DNA from: Nemertoderma westbladi
Taxonomy: Eukaryota; Xenacoelomorpha; Nemertodermatida; Nemertodermatidae
Direction: 5' to 3'
Length of the DNA stretch: 64,000 nt
Assembly: GCA_032718475.1 (NCBI GenBank)
Contig: JAUCBJ010009064.1
Location: 46,433 to 110,432 of the forward strand
A model generated the notes under the pieces. That model made no database searches and was not told the DNA's origin. It saw only the letters and a program-made list of their open reading frames with translations. Positions 41,300-52,274 of this stretch are shown one piece after another; position 1 is the first letter of the stretch; each line of letters opens with the position of its first letter. Position numbers and translations under genes: made by a program.

Positions 41300-44096
41300 C
41301 GTTTCCAAACAAGCAGAATTTGAGACTCTTCTTCAAGGCGAGTTCAAATTACTCGGTTTTACAGAGACGTGGTGGAAGCCATGGGTTCAGGATGCTACTA
41401 TACTTGGGGATTACAAGTCTAGATTTGAATTGTTCCGTAAAGATAGAGCCGAAAGACAGGGTGGCGGCGCTGCCATTGTGTGCGATCTCTCCTTAAACCC
41501 ATCCAAGGTATATATTCCACCTAAATTTGAAAACATTGAATGCGTCGCAATCGATTTGAACACTAAATCTAAATCTCGCTTTGTTTGTATTTATCGCCCG
41601 CCTGATTCATGCTATATAAATAATTGCCTCTCAGTGTATGAGTATAATGATTTATTGTGTGAACTATTAGAAGAGCTTTGCTCAGTGCAATACCCTACTA
41701 CTATTGTCGGTGATTTCAATTTCAGTGAGTATAACTGGTTAACTGATAGTTTTCCTCAACAGAAAGTATATGTTGATTTTAATAACTTAATCAACAGATG
41801 TAGTCTTAACCAACTAGTAAATTTTCCTACCAGACGTAACGATATTTTGGACCTTTTACTTTCTACTGAGGAAGATTTTATCTCATGTGTCAGTAGTCTA
41901 CCACATTTTGGTACAAGCGATCATTCTTCGTTTAGTTTCAACATTAATTTGAGCCCTAATGAGTTTAACAAAGTACCTGAATCCACAACGTTTTGTTTCA
42001 GAAAAATGGATCTACCTGGTATACGGGCCCATTTAAATTCTGTGAATTGGAACCCGGTTTTTAATGCAATTAATGTTGAATCATCGTTAAATGCTTTTAA
42101 TGAAATTATTTTTAGCGCTTTTAACTTGTATGTACCTAAGTATAAACCAACGAGCAACCCACGTAGACATCCTCTTCATATTCGGCGTTTACTAGCAAGA
42201 AAACGCAGACTTTGGAAGGTACGGCACTCCAGCTCTAATGGTGAAACAATTTATCGCGAACATAATGTCCGTTGCTCGGAGGTTTTACGTAGTTTTCGTC
42301 TTAAGCAAGAGTTCAATATATTAACTTGTGGTGATACAAATGCCTTTTACAAATTTGTAAATAAGAAGCGTGCTACCTTTAATTCCATATCACCGCTCAA
42401 GCTCAATGGTAAAACTGCTTTCACAGCTGCTGATAAATGTGAATTCCTTATCAATCAGTTTTCGTCAGTAGGTGTTGATGATAACGGTATTTGCCCACCT
42501 TTGATCAATGTAACGGATGCACAATTTTCAAATGTTTCATTTAATGTATCTAAGCTTTTAAAAGCTATGAAGAAATTACCACTAAAGTACAGCCATTGTC
42601 CGGATGGCATACCAGTGGCTATTTTAAAGTTACTGCGTTTTGAACTTGCTGCCCCTCTTGCTTATATCTTTCAGTCTTCCATTGACAATGGTTTTGTGCC
42701 GTCGATGTGGAAAACCGCTGATATAATCGCGAGTTTTAAAAAGGGTGACCGTTCAATCCCCGAAAATTATCGTCCAATTTCGCTCACATCTTCTCTTTGT
42801 AGGTTATTTGAACTTATATTAGCGGTTGAACTTATTGATTTCTTGCGTGCATATAACTTACTTACGGATAAACAGTATGGATTTTTAAGTAAGAAAAGTA
42901 CTATTACACAACTAATTGATTGTACTAAAATCTGGGGTGATGCTATACATAGGAAATTATATTGTGACGTCATATACATAGATTATGCTAAGGCATTTGA
43001 TACTGTAGTCACCAGCAAACTTATAGCTAAGCTAGAATCGTACGGAATTACTGGTAATGTATTAAATTGGTTAAAGTGCCTACTTACAGGACGCACTCAG
43101 CGCGTCAAAGTTGGTAACACATACTCGAAATACGTAAACGTTAAATCCGGTGTCGCACAAGGCTCATGCCTAGGGCCTCTGCTCTTTATATTATTTATGA
43201 ACGACTTGCCTGATATTATTTCTACAGATACAAACGTGAGATTATATGCCGACGATACTAAATTATTTTCTACTATTGACAATCCTTATAAACAGTTGCA
43301 ATTACAAGCCGATTTAGATGAATTTTGTAGCTGGTCAAAGAAATGGCAGCTCAATATTGCCATTCACAAGTGCAATGTGCTTACAATAGGAAATAATAAT
43401 AATAATAATTGTAGTTACACAATTGATAATCGTGTATTGAGCAATGTACTTAGCTGCCGTGATCTTGGTGTAGAAGTGGATAATAATTTACATTTTAAAC
43501 AGCATATTGAAAATGTTACCACTAAGTGCTATAAAGTAATAAACTGTTTGTTCCGATATTTTGCTACAGCCAATTCTAATGCTATTTTACAAGCCTACAA
43601 GACCTATGCTAGACCAATTATTGAATACGGTAGTAGTGTGTGGAATCCGTTCATTAACAATAAACCATTCATAGGACTCACAGACAAATTGGAGTCCGTC
43701 CAACGTTATTTCACACGTAGGATTTTTAAAAGGTGCAATTTGGATTCCAATGCAGAATATTTAAAGCGTCTAGAAATTTTAAACCTCCAACCCTTAGAAT
43801 TGCGCAGAATACACATTGACCTTACATTGGTATACAAAATTATTCATGGTATTGTCTCAGTAGATGTTAATAATATATTTCGTCGAGCCCCAACAACGAC
43901 AACTCGTGGTCATTCGTACAAATTGTACCAATTTAATTCTAGAACTGTAAATGTGCAAAATGTATTTAATAACCGTGTAGTCCCCGTATGGAACTCTTTA
44001 GAAGCAAACATTGTTAACGCTCCTACGCTGCAACAATTTAAGACAGATCTGTTATCTGTTGATTTTAGCTCATATATTAAATTTAACCGTATGTAA
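41190..44096 (+). CDS. LINE ORF2: APE endonuclease and reverse transcriptase (CR1/L2-like)
   Basis: An open frame of about 969 codons from just after a TAG at 41187 to TAA at 44094. Endonuclease motifs: CNAQAINDVSKQAEF (first strand), GFTETW (catalytic Glu), RQGGGAAIV, IVGDFNFSEYNW (Asp, Asn) and HFGTSDHSSF (Asp, His). RT motifs: HCPDGIPVAIL, YRPISLTSSLCRLFE, YIDYAKAFDTV (catalytic Asp), GVAQGSCLGPLLF, LYADDTKLF (catalytic Asp pair) and CRDLGVEVD, then the CR1-type C-terminus with EYGSSVWNP and RRIFKRC. Catalytic residues are all present and no stop is seen. No ATG lies near the beginning, so it probably depends on readthrough or reinitiation after ORF1. The N-terminal frame overlaps ORF1. 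Confidence 0.93.
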   Translation, partial: SDTLGKLNCGDTQAPPELHPDSASIPCYYCNAQAINDVSKQAEFETLLQGEFKLLGFTETWWKPWVQDATILGDYKSRFELFRKDRAERQGGGAAIVCDLSLNPSKVYIPPKFENIECVAIDLNTKSKSRFVCIYRPPDSCYINNCLSVYEYNDLLCELLEELCSVQYPTTIVGDFNFSEYNWLTDSFPQQKVYVDFNNLINRCSLNQLVNFPTRRNDILDLLLSTEEDFISCVSSLPHFGTSDHSSFSFNINLSPNEFNKVPESTTFCFRKMDLPGIRAHLNSVNWNPVFNAINVESSLNAFNEIIFSAFNLYVPKYKPTSNPRRHPLHIRRLLARKRRLWKVRHSSSNGETIYREHNVRCSEVLRSFRLKQEFNILTCGDTNAFYKFVNKKRATFNSISPLKLNGKTAFTAADKCEFLINQFSSVGVDDNGICPPLINVTDAQFSNVSFNVSKLLKAMKKLPLKYSHCPDGIPVAILKLLRFELAAPLAYIFQSSIDNGFVPSMWKTADIIASFKKGDRSIPENYRPISLTSSLCRLFELILAVELIDFLRAYNLLTDKQYGFLSKKSTITQLIDCTKIWGDAIHRKLYCDVIYIDYAKAFDTVVTSKLIAKLESYGITGNVLNWLKCLLTGRTQRVKVGNTYSKYVNVKSGVAQGSCLGPLLFILFMNDLPDIISTDTNVRLYADDTKLFSTIDNPYKQLQLQADLDEFCSWSKKWQLNIAIHKCNVLTIGNNNNNNCSYTIDNRVLSNVLSCRDLGVEVDNNLHFKQHIENVTTKCYKVINCLFRYFATANSNAILQAYKTYARPIIEYGSSVWNPFINNKPFIGLTDKLESVQRYFTRRIFKRCNLDSNAEYLKRLEILNLQPLELRRIHIDLTLVYKIIHGIVSVDVNNIFRRAPTTTTRGHSYKLYQFNSRTVNVQNVFNNRVVPVWNSLEANIVNAPTLQQFKTDLLSVDFSSYIKFNRM

Positions 44097-44280
44097 TTGT
44101 AATTTGTACATTTAATTTTGTATCTATTTGATGTTTTTCTTTTTAATGAAATTTTTACTATACACTCGAACGCAACGGTCACATGTAAGCCAATCAGAAA
44201 TCTGTGTCGTGTATTTTAAATAGTTGTTTTATATCATTGTTTTAATTTGCTTTGTGCCCGAGATGTCTCCTACATCTGAA

Positions 44281-44282
44281 TA

Positions 44283-44317
<35 letters not shown>
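44281..44317 (+). repeat. (TAA)n microsatellite, LINE 3' tail
   Basis: About 12 TAA/AAT repeats directly after the non-coding tail that follows the ORF2 stop; the tail of a target-primed insertion of the CR1/L2-like element. Confidence 0.9.
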
Positions 44318-44318
<1 letters not shown>

Positions 44319-44390
44319 ATATTTATTTATATTTGATATTTTGCATTGATTTTATTGCGGAGATATTTATATTTATTTTTGGAAACAACT

Positions 44391-46870
44391 ATGGCATCTC
44401 TAAATAATATAAAAATTGTATCATGGAATTGCAATTCCATAAAACATCCAACATCGCAGAGAGTCATACAAGACTATTGCAATGCTGGTTGTGATATTAT
44501 ATTGCTGCAAGAACTTTGTATTCCTAAGCAGGAATTATCTTTGCTGTCCCAATTACACCCACAATACTTAGGTAGTGGGGTGTCACCAGTATGCAATTAA
44601 TTCTGCCGGCATACTGTCTGGGCGTCCCTATGGTGGTGTAGCCATCCTGTATAACAATAAAATTTCTCATGCTGTAGAAATTTTATCATTTCATAATGAG
44701 CGCTTCATTGGTGCGGTTGTTACACTTAGTAATATGGAAAAACTATTAGTAATTAATGTGTACATGCCATATCAGTGTGAAGATAACGAAACATCGTATA
44801 TAAGTTGTCTCGGTGATATTAAATCTATTTTTGAGGATGTAGCATTTACTTACTTGTGTGTAATAGGTGACTTCAATGCTCACCCTGACCCTAGCCGGTC
44901 ATTTCACTTGTTTTTAACAGAATGGTGCAATAATGAAGGTCTACAAATATTTGATATCGGTAATTTACCATCCGACACATTTACGTATATAAGTGATGCT
45001 CACTTGACCACCTCATGGCTTGACCATGTTGTTTGCACTCCCTCTACAGGTAGTTTAATTGAATCCCTTTCAGTGGACTATGTATCTTCCATAAGGGATC
45101 ACATGCCTATAATTGTTAATTTTTCTGTAACTGTGTGCGTCAGCCCCATTACACAGCCTGGCCCTGGTCGGCCCAACCCACACCAGCCCACTAAATTGGA
45201 CTGGGCAGCCACCTCTCCAGAGTCCATTGATACTTTCAAGTATCGTGTGAAAACTAATCTTGATATGTATATAATTAACAACAATTTATTAAACTGTATG
45301 GACACTAAATGTTCGGTTCATAATGACGATATTGATATCTTGTACAATAGTGTTGTATCAATTTTAACTACTTGTGCTGTAGAATGTATTAAATCGAATC
45401 CCACTGTAAATTGTAACTCCACCCAGCGCCACATTCCAGGCTGGAATGACCTTGTGGAGGAGAAACACAGTGAGGCTCGATTAAAATTCCTGTGTTGGAG
45501 ATCTTCTGGGTCTCCAAGGCAGGGGCAAATATTTTCTGATTACCTAAGTGCTAAGGCTAATTTTAAGCGTTCCCTTAGGGCGTGTAAACGTGAAGAGGAT
45601 AATATCCGTAACGGTAAAATAGCGAATTCACTATTGTCTAGTGGTGCATCATCAACCACGTTTTGGTCCAATGTGCACAAATGTTGTTCTAGTACAACTG
45701 TATTGCCTAATAAAGTGGGCGATGCTGTTGGTCCCAATCAAATTAGCGATCTGTGGAAGTCTCATTTTCACACTCTACTGAACTGCGTTAAGGACGATTC
45801 CGATAAGGAATTCGTTTCTGAAAAACTTATTGGAACTTCATTTCGTGCAGATTGCATTGTTAGTAATAATGAAATTTTTGAAGCTATTAATAGCCTATCT
45901 ATTGGAAAGGCTGTTGGCCCAGACGGGTTACAAGCTGAGCACTTGATTAATGGCTGCTGTGTATCGTTACTTGATATTTTGGCTGTGCTTATTAATAGTA
46001 TTTTTGTTCATGGTTATATGCCATCACTCATGATGGAATCCATTATTGTTCCACTTATCAAAGATAAAACAGGTGACCATACTTGTAAGGACAATTACAG
46101 GGGCATTTCAATTGCAACAGGTTTGAGCAAACTTGTAGAAAGCGTTATTTTAGCGCGTAGTTTAGCGCTAATGTATACAACTGATAACCAGTTTGGTTTC
46201 AAATCCAAACTTGGAACGGAATATTGTATTTACACCCTTAAGGAGATCATAAACTTTTACCTTTCTAGCAACACTCCAGTATATGTGTGTATGCTTGACG
46301 CCAGTAAAGCGTTTGACCGTGTCAACCACTTTACCCTACTCCGTAAACTTATATTACGAGGTTTTCCATTATATATAGTACGGCTAATTTTGTTTTGGTA
46401 TCGATCCCAACTCATGTATGTTATGTGGGGTGGTATTTTTTCTGCCAAATTTATGGTGACTAATGGAACGAAACAGGGAGGTATACTCTCGCCGTTGCTG
46501 TATAATGTATATATTGACGATCTGAGTAAGGAGCTCACAGAGGCTGGTGTTGGTTGTTACGTCGACTGCATCAGATTGAACCATATATGTTATGCTGATG
46601 ATATGTGCCTGATTTCGAATTCTATTTTCGGTTTACAACGGCTAATTGACATTGCCGTTAAATATGCTGATATTAATTCAATTATATTTAACATGAAAAA
46701 GTCTAAGTGTCTATACTTCTTCCCGAAAGGATCGTCAGTTATTCGGCGCCCTAATGTGTTTCTGTATGGTGTTGCTATTGAAATTGTAAATAAATTCAAT
46801 TACTTAGGCCATATTTTACATTGTACAATGGATGATGACTATGATATTCTTAACCAAACTTATCTATATT
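44391..46870 (+). mobile_element. APE-type LINE, 3'-truncated, one frameshift
   Basis: ATG at 44391 (MASLNNIKIVSWNCNSIK) starts an endonuclease. A one-base change within the GGGG near 44580 shifts the frame after PQYLGSG; the frame continues from CHQYAINSAGILSGRPYGG. The endonuclease has ILLQELC (Glu), VIGDFNAHPDPS and SSIRDHMPI (Asp-His). RT has KAVGPDGLQAEHL, NYRGISIATGLSKLVE, MLDASKAFDRVNH (Asp), NGTKQGGILSPLLYNV, HICYADDMCLIS (Asp pair) and KFNYLGHIL. It is cut in the thumb at about 46868, where a TATATG microsatellite begins, so the C-terminal domain is lost. The clade is uncertain; it is neither CR1 nor RTE. Confidence 0.85.
44575..46870 (+). pseudogene. LINE endonuclease-RT (second part after frameshift)
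   Basis: About 765 codons of LINE sequence without a stop, followed by a spurious extension through the microsatellite (YIYVYVYMY). It holds the GDFN and DH endonuclease motifs and a full set of RT catalytic motifs up to YADD, then the start of the thumb. There are no stops across more than 2 kb, so the copy is not old. Confidence 0.85.
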
Positions 46871-46884
46871 GCAGATGTATCCAT

Positions 46885-46912
46885 TATATATATGTATATG
46901 TATATATGTATA
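46885..46912 (+). repeat. TATATG-type microsatellite
   Basis: Irregular TATA/TATG alternation where the LINE breaks off. Breakage at a microsatellite is common. Confidence 0.8.
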
Positions 46913-48650
46913 TCCTTCGTAACATTATTGTGTATGTATCATCCACGGATTGGTACAAACAAGAGCACAGCAAGGGTTCGGGTTGCCATAGAAGCTAAGG
47001 CTCCACTGCTACACACACAACAATTTCTTAAGGAGAGGTGATACTGTAGCATTCCAGAGAGAATACTCTAGAATTCCTGATTCCAGAGATAATACTCTAG
47101 TATACTTGAGAGAATACCCAAGTATTCCAGAGAGAATACTCTAGTATTCCAATCCAGGGTACAATTACCAAGTTTAGGGGGTAGGATCTTCGAGCAGTGC
47201 GTCAGTGGCAAATACATTTTAATATAAGAGAACTATCAGCTGGAACGATTAAGATTGATATCCCTATAGTGGAGATATTTATATTGAAATATTTCCAATA
47301 ATGGTGTCAGCGAGCCAGTATTATATAGTAGTACACACATACACACACGCCACGCCACACAAATTAGAATCCCCCAACCCCAAGCTAATACATAGTTATC
47401 ATTTCAACGTGTCTCGTTTCTCAGCATGTAAAATATTAGGCCTATTGACAATTCTAGTTAATATAAAGTATGAATGTCATTCAGACAAAATAGTATACAC
47501 ATAATATAATAAGTTATCCACACAAGATTATAAGTTGGGCTCACAAGATTAAAAGGTACCTGTAATACTCTATTCTCTATTAAAAATTTAAAGAATAGCA
47601 AAACTAGCTACTTACTATATTGTTGTACATCAGCTGTCATTTAAATTGTATTGAACTTTCCCCCATGTGGCTTAAAAATGGATGGGCAGCCGCAGCCAGG
47701 TATTACTGAGTAAATTTAGCCAATAGAATGGGCGCTGCAGAAGCACTGCCTGGCAACCATAAGAAACACTTTGAGTGCTTGTGGGGAGAGCCACAATGTG
47801 CTGGAGTAACTTTATTGATGATATAAAATGTACAGGATTTGACACCTAATAATTGGACGTATCCAAAAAGTGGATGTCCTTATTTCTCACGCGTGTTTGT
47901 TTGTTTGTACACACAACTTCTTCCACTTAATGTTGATGGAATTGGATTAATTTATTTATTTATTGCATTATCGGACCTAGTTGTATATGCAAGGTTTTGG
48001 TTGCGAGCGACCTGTTGGTTGCCAAGCAACAGTGATATTAATTCTAGAATGATCGATCATAATCGTAGAATTCACTCAATCAAAATTCTATCGAGACCCC
48101 ATAAAGAGCACCAATAGGACATGCTTTATGCAAAATTTCGCTTTATTTCGTTTAGAATTGTAGAAGATACATTTCTAACAAACAGCGTTTTTTTAACATA
48201 GGCCCTACAATAATATATACTAATTATACTATTAGCATACTGGCTAGCCAAATCCCAGAATATCGTTGCCTAGACTACATCCTATTGGAGCTTCAGCGTG
48301 GAGGTAAGTAGCAGTGTAATTGAGAGAGCTGTCTGCTCCACATTGACAACTATTGGGTTCTCATTCGTTATTACTTATTACGCTGCCCTGCTTATGCGCG
48401 TAATTCATTACTGTACAACAAACAATAAAATAATAATTGTGTTATACAGACGGTACTTTGCCCAATGTTTCGTTTTGCGTTTTTCGTTATTATGCTTCCC
48501 TGCAAAGGCGCGTAATTTATTACAACAATATTGATAGCAATGGATCCGTCCATATTGCCAGCTCTCGCTGGCAAGCTTGTCAGTATCACTGTGATTAGTT
48601 ATCGAAACTATATGTATCAGTCATGGTATCACTACGCGCAGAGTGATGGA
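46913..48650. other. Non-coding region with an AGAGAATACTC tandem block
   Basis: At about 47048-47157 four imperfect units of CCAGAGAGAATACTCTAG / TATTCC occur in tandem. The rest is AT-rich DNA with no recognised gene; short reading frames at 47839-48117 and 48298-48534 show no domain. Confidence 0.5.
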
Positions 48651-48790
48651 TACAGGTTGCCTCCATTAGAGCGGAGCCTTCGGATTGCCTCCGGTAGAGA
48701 GGAGCCTTAGGATTGCCTCCGATAGAGATAGCCTTCGGGTTGCCTCCGGTAGAGAGGATCCTTTAGGTTGCCTCCAGTAGAGAGGAGCCT

Positions 48791-48960
48791 TCATGTTGCC
48801 TCCAGTAGAGCGGAGCCTTCGGATTGCCTCCGGTAGAGAGGAGCCTTTAGGTTGCCTCCAGTAGAGAGGAGCCTTCATGTTGCCTCCAGTAGAGCGGAGC
48901 CTTCGGATTGCCTCCGGTAGAGAGGAGCCTTTAGGTTGCCTCCAGTAGAGAGGAGCCTTC
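48791..48960 (+). repeat. 84-bp higher-order repeat in the satellite
   Basis: Three 28-bp variants (CTTCATG..GTAGAGCG, CTTCGGATTG..GGTAGAG, CTTTAGG..AGTAGAG) repeat as an 84-bp block twice over in perfect or near-perfect order between about 48791 and 48960, and the minus-strand translation repeats 28 residues exactly. Confidence 0.85.
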
Positions 48961-51900
48961 ATGTTGCCTCCAGTAGAGCGTAGCCTTCGGATTGCCTCCG
49001 GTAGAGAGGAGACTTCGGATTGCCTCCGATAGAGATAGCCTTCGGGTTGCCTCCGGTAGAGAGGATCCTTTAGGTTGCCTCCAGTAGAGAGGAGCCTTCA
49101 TGTTGCCTCCAGTAGAGCTGAGCCTTCGGAGTGCCTCTGGTAGAGAGGATCCTTTAGGTTGCCACCGGTAGAGAGGAGTCTTCGGATTGCCTCCGTTAGA
49201 GAGGAGCCTTCGGGTTGCCTAGAGTAGAGTGGAGCCTTCGGATTGCCTCCGCTAGAGATATCCCTCGGGTTGCCTCCGGTAGAGAGGAGCCTTGGAGTTG
49301 CCTCTGGTGAAGAGGAGCCTTCGGGTTGCCTCCGGTGGAGAGGAGTCTTCGGATAGCCTCCGTTAGAGAGGATCCTTGGGGTTGCCTCCAGTAGAGTGGA
49401 GCCTTCGGAATGCCTCCGATAGAGATAGCGTTCGGGTTGCCTCCGGTAGAGAGGAGCCTTCGAGTTGCCTCTGGTAGAGAGGAGTCTTCGGGTTGCCTCC
49501 GTTAGAGATGAGCCTTCGGGTTGCCTACGGTAGAGAGGAGCCTTCGGGTTGCCTCCGGTAGAGAGGATCCTTCGGGTTGCCTCCGGTAGAGGGGAGCCTT
49601 CGGGTTGCCTTTGGTGGAGAGGAGTCTTCGTGTTGCCTCCGGTAGAGAGGAGCCGTATGGTTTTCTCTGGTACAGAAGAGCCTTCGGGTTGCCTCTGGTG
49701 GAGAGGAGCCTTCGGGTTGCCTCCGGTAGAGAGGAGCCTTCGGGTTGCCTCCGGTAGAGAGGAGCCTTCGGGTTGCCTCTGGTAGAGAGGAGCCTTTAGG
49801 TTGCCTCCAGTAAAGAGGATCCTTCGGGTTGCCTCCGGTAGAGAGGAGTCTTCGGGTTGCCCCCGTTAGAGAGGAGCCTTCGGGTTGCCTATGGTAGAGA
49901 GGAGCCTTTGGGTTGCCTCTGGTAGAGAGGAGCCTACGTGTTGCCTCCAGTAGAGAGGAGCCTTCGGGTTGCCTCCGGTAGAGAGGAGTCTTCGGGTTGC
50001 CTCCGTTAGAGAGAAGCCTTTGGGTTGCCTACGGTAGAGAGGATCCTTTGGGTTGCCTCTGGTGGAGCAGAGCTTTCGGATTGCCGTCGGTAGTGCAGAG
50101 CCTTCGGATTGCCTTCGGTAGTGCAGAGCCTTCGGATTGCCTCCGGTAGAGAGAAGCCTTCTGGTTGCCTCCGGTAGGGAGGAGTCTTCGGATTGCCTCT
50201 GATAGAGATAGCCTTCGTGTTGCCTCCGGTAGAGAGGAGCCTTTAGGTTGCCTCCAGTAGAGAGAAGCCTTCATGTTGCCTCCAGTAGAGTGGAGCCTTC
50301 GGATTGACTTCGGTAGTGCAGAGCCTTCGGATTGCCTCCGGTAGAGAGGATAGGTTGTCCACAGTAAAGAGGATTCTTCGGGTTGCCTCTGGTAGAGAGC
50401 AGCCTTCGGATAGCCTCCGATAGAGATAGCCTTCGGGTTGCCTCCAGTAGAGAGGAGCCTTTGGGCTGCCTCTGGTGGAGAGGAGCCTTCGGGCTGCCTC
50501 TGGTGGAGAGGAGCCTTCGGGTTGCCTCCAGTAGAGCGGGGCCTTCGGATTGCCTCTGATAAAGATATCCTTCGAGTTGCCTCCGGTAGAGAGGAGCCTT
50601 CGGGTTGCCTCTGGTAGAGAGGAGCCTTCGGGTTGCCTGCGGTAGAGAGGAGTCTTCGGGTTGCTTCCGTTAGAGAGGAGCCATCGGGTTTGCCTACGGT
50701 AGAGAGGAGCCTTTGGGTTGCCTCTGGTAGAGAGGAGCCTACGTGTTGCCTCTGGTAGAGAGGAGTCTTCGGGTTGCCTCCGTTAGAGAGGAGCCTTTGG
50801 GTTGCCTACGGTAGAGAGGATCCTTCGGGTTGCCTCTGGTGGAGCAGAGCTTTCGGATTGCCTTCGGTAGTGCAGAGCCTTCGGATTGCCTCCGGAAGAG
50901 AGGAGCCTTTAGGTTGCCCCCAGTAGAGAGAAGCCTTCTGGTTGCCTGCGGTAGAGAGGAGCCTTCGGAATGCCTCTGATGGAGATAGCCTTCGTGTTGC
51001 CTCCGGTAGAGAGGAGCCTTTGGGTTGCCTACGGTAGAGAGGATCCTTCGGGTTGCCTCTGGTGGAGCAGAGCTTTCGGATTGCCTTCGGTAGTGCAGAG
51101 CCTTCGGATTGCCTCCGGTAGAGAGGAGCCTTTAGGTTGCCCCCAGTAGAGAGAAGCCTTCTGGTTGCCTCCGGTAGAGAGGAGCCTTCGGATTGCCTCT
51201 GATGGAGATAGCCTTCGTGTTGCCTCCGGTAGAGAGGAGCCTTTAAGTTGCCTCCAGTGGAGAGAAGCCTTCATGTTGCCTCCAGTAGAGTGGAGCCTTC
51301 GGATTGACTTCGGTAGTGCAGAGCCTTCGGATTGCCTCCGGTAGAGAGGATAGGTTGCCCACAGTAGAGAGGAGTCTTCGGGTTGCCTCTGGTAGAGAGC
51401 AGCCTTCGGATTGCCACCGATAGAGATAGCCTTCGGGTTGCCTCCGGTAGAGAGGAGCCTTTGGGCTGCCTCTGGTGGAGAGGAGCCTTCGGGCTGCCTA
51501 TGGTGGAGAGGAGCCTTCGGGTTGCCTCCAGTAGAGCGGAGCCTTCGGAATGCCTCCGATAGAGATAGTCTTCGGGTTGCCTCCGGTAGAGAGGAGCCTT
51601 CGAGTTGCCTCTGGTGGAGAGGAGCCTTCGGGTTGCCTCCAGTAGAGCGGGGCCTTCGGATTGCCTCCGATAGAGATATCCTTCGAGTTGCCTCCGGTAG
51701 AGAGGAGCCTTCGGGTTGCCTCTGGTAGAGAGGAGCCTTCGGGTTGCCTCTGGAAGAGAGGAGCCTTCGGGTTGCCTCTGGAAGAGAGGAGTCTTCGGGT
51801 TGCCTCCGTTAGAGAGGAGCCTTCGGGTTGCCTACGGTAGAGAGGGGCCTTTGGGTTGCCTCTGGTGGAGAGGAGCCTATGTGTGTTGCCTCCGGTAGAG

Positions 51901-52274
51901 AGGAGTCTTCGGGTTGCCTCCGGTAGAGAGGAGCCTTTAGGTTGCCTCCAGTAGAGAGAAGCCTTCATGTTGCCTCCAGTAGAGTGGAGCCTTCGGATTG
52001 ACTTCGGTAGTGCAGAGCCTTCGGATTGCCTCCGGTAGAGAGGATAGGTTGTCCACAGTAAAGAGGATTCTTCGGGTTGCCTCTGGTAGAGAGCAGCCTT
52101 CGGATAGCCTCCGATAGAGATAGCCTTCGGGTTGCCTCCAGTAGAGAGGAGCCTTTGGGCTGCCTCTGGTGGAGAGGAGCCTTCGGGCTGCTTCTGGTGG
52201 AGAGGAGCCTTCGGGTTGCCTCCAGTAGAGCGGGGCCTTCGGATTGCCTCTGATAAAGATATCCTTCGAGTTGC

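Larger units (their letters stand above)
39600..44320 (+). mobile_element. CR1/L2-like LINE, nearly complete, with TAA-repeat tail
   Basis: Contains ORF1 (39692-41299), a long open ORF2 (41190-44096) and a (TAA)n tail at 44281-44317, the expected plan of a CR1/L2-group element. Only ORF1 shows probable damage near its end. The 5' boundary is not precisely visible. This is the most intact retrotransposon in the window and could be recently active. Confidence 0.88.
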
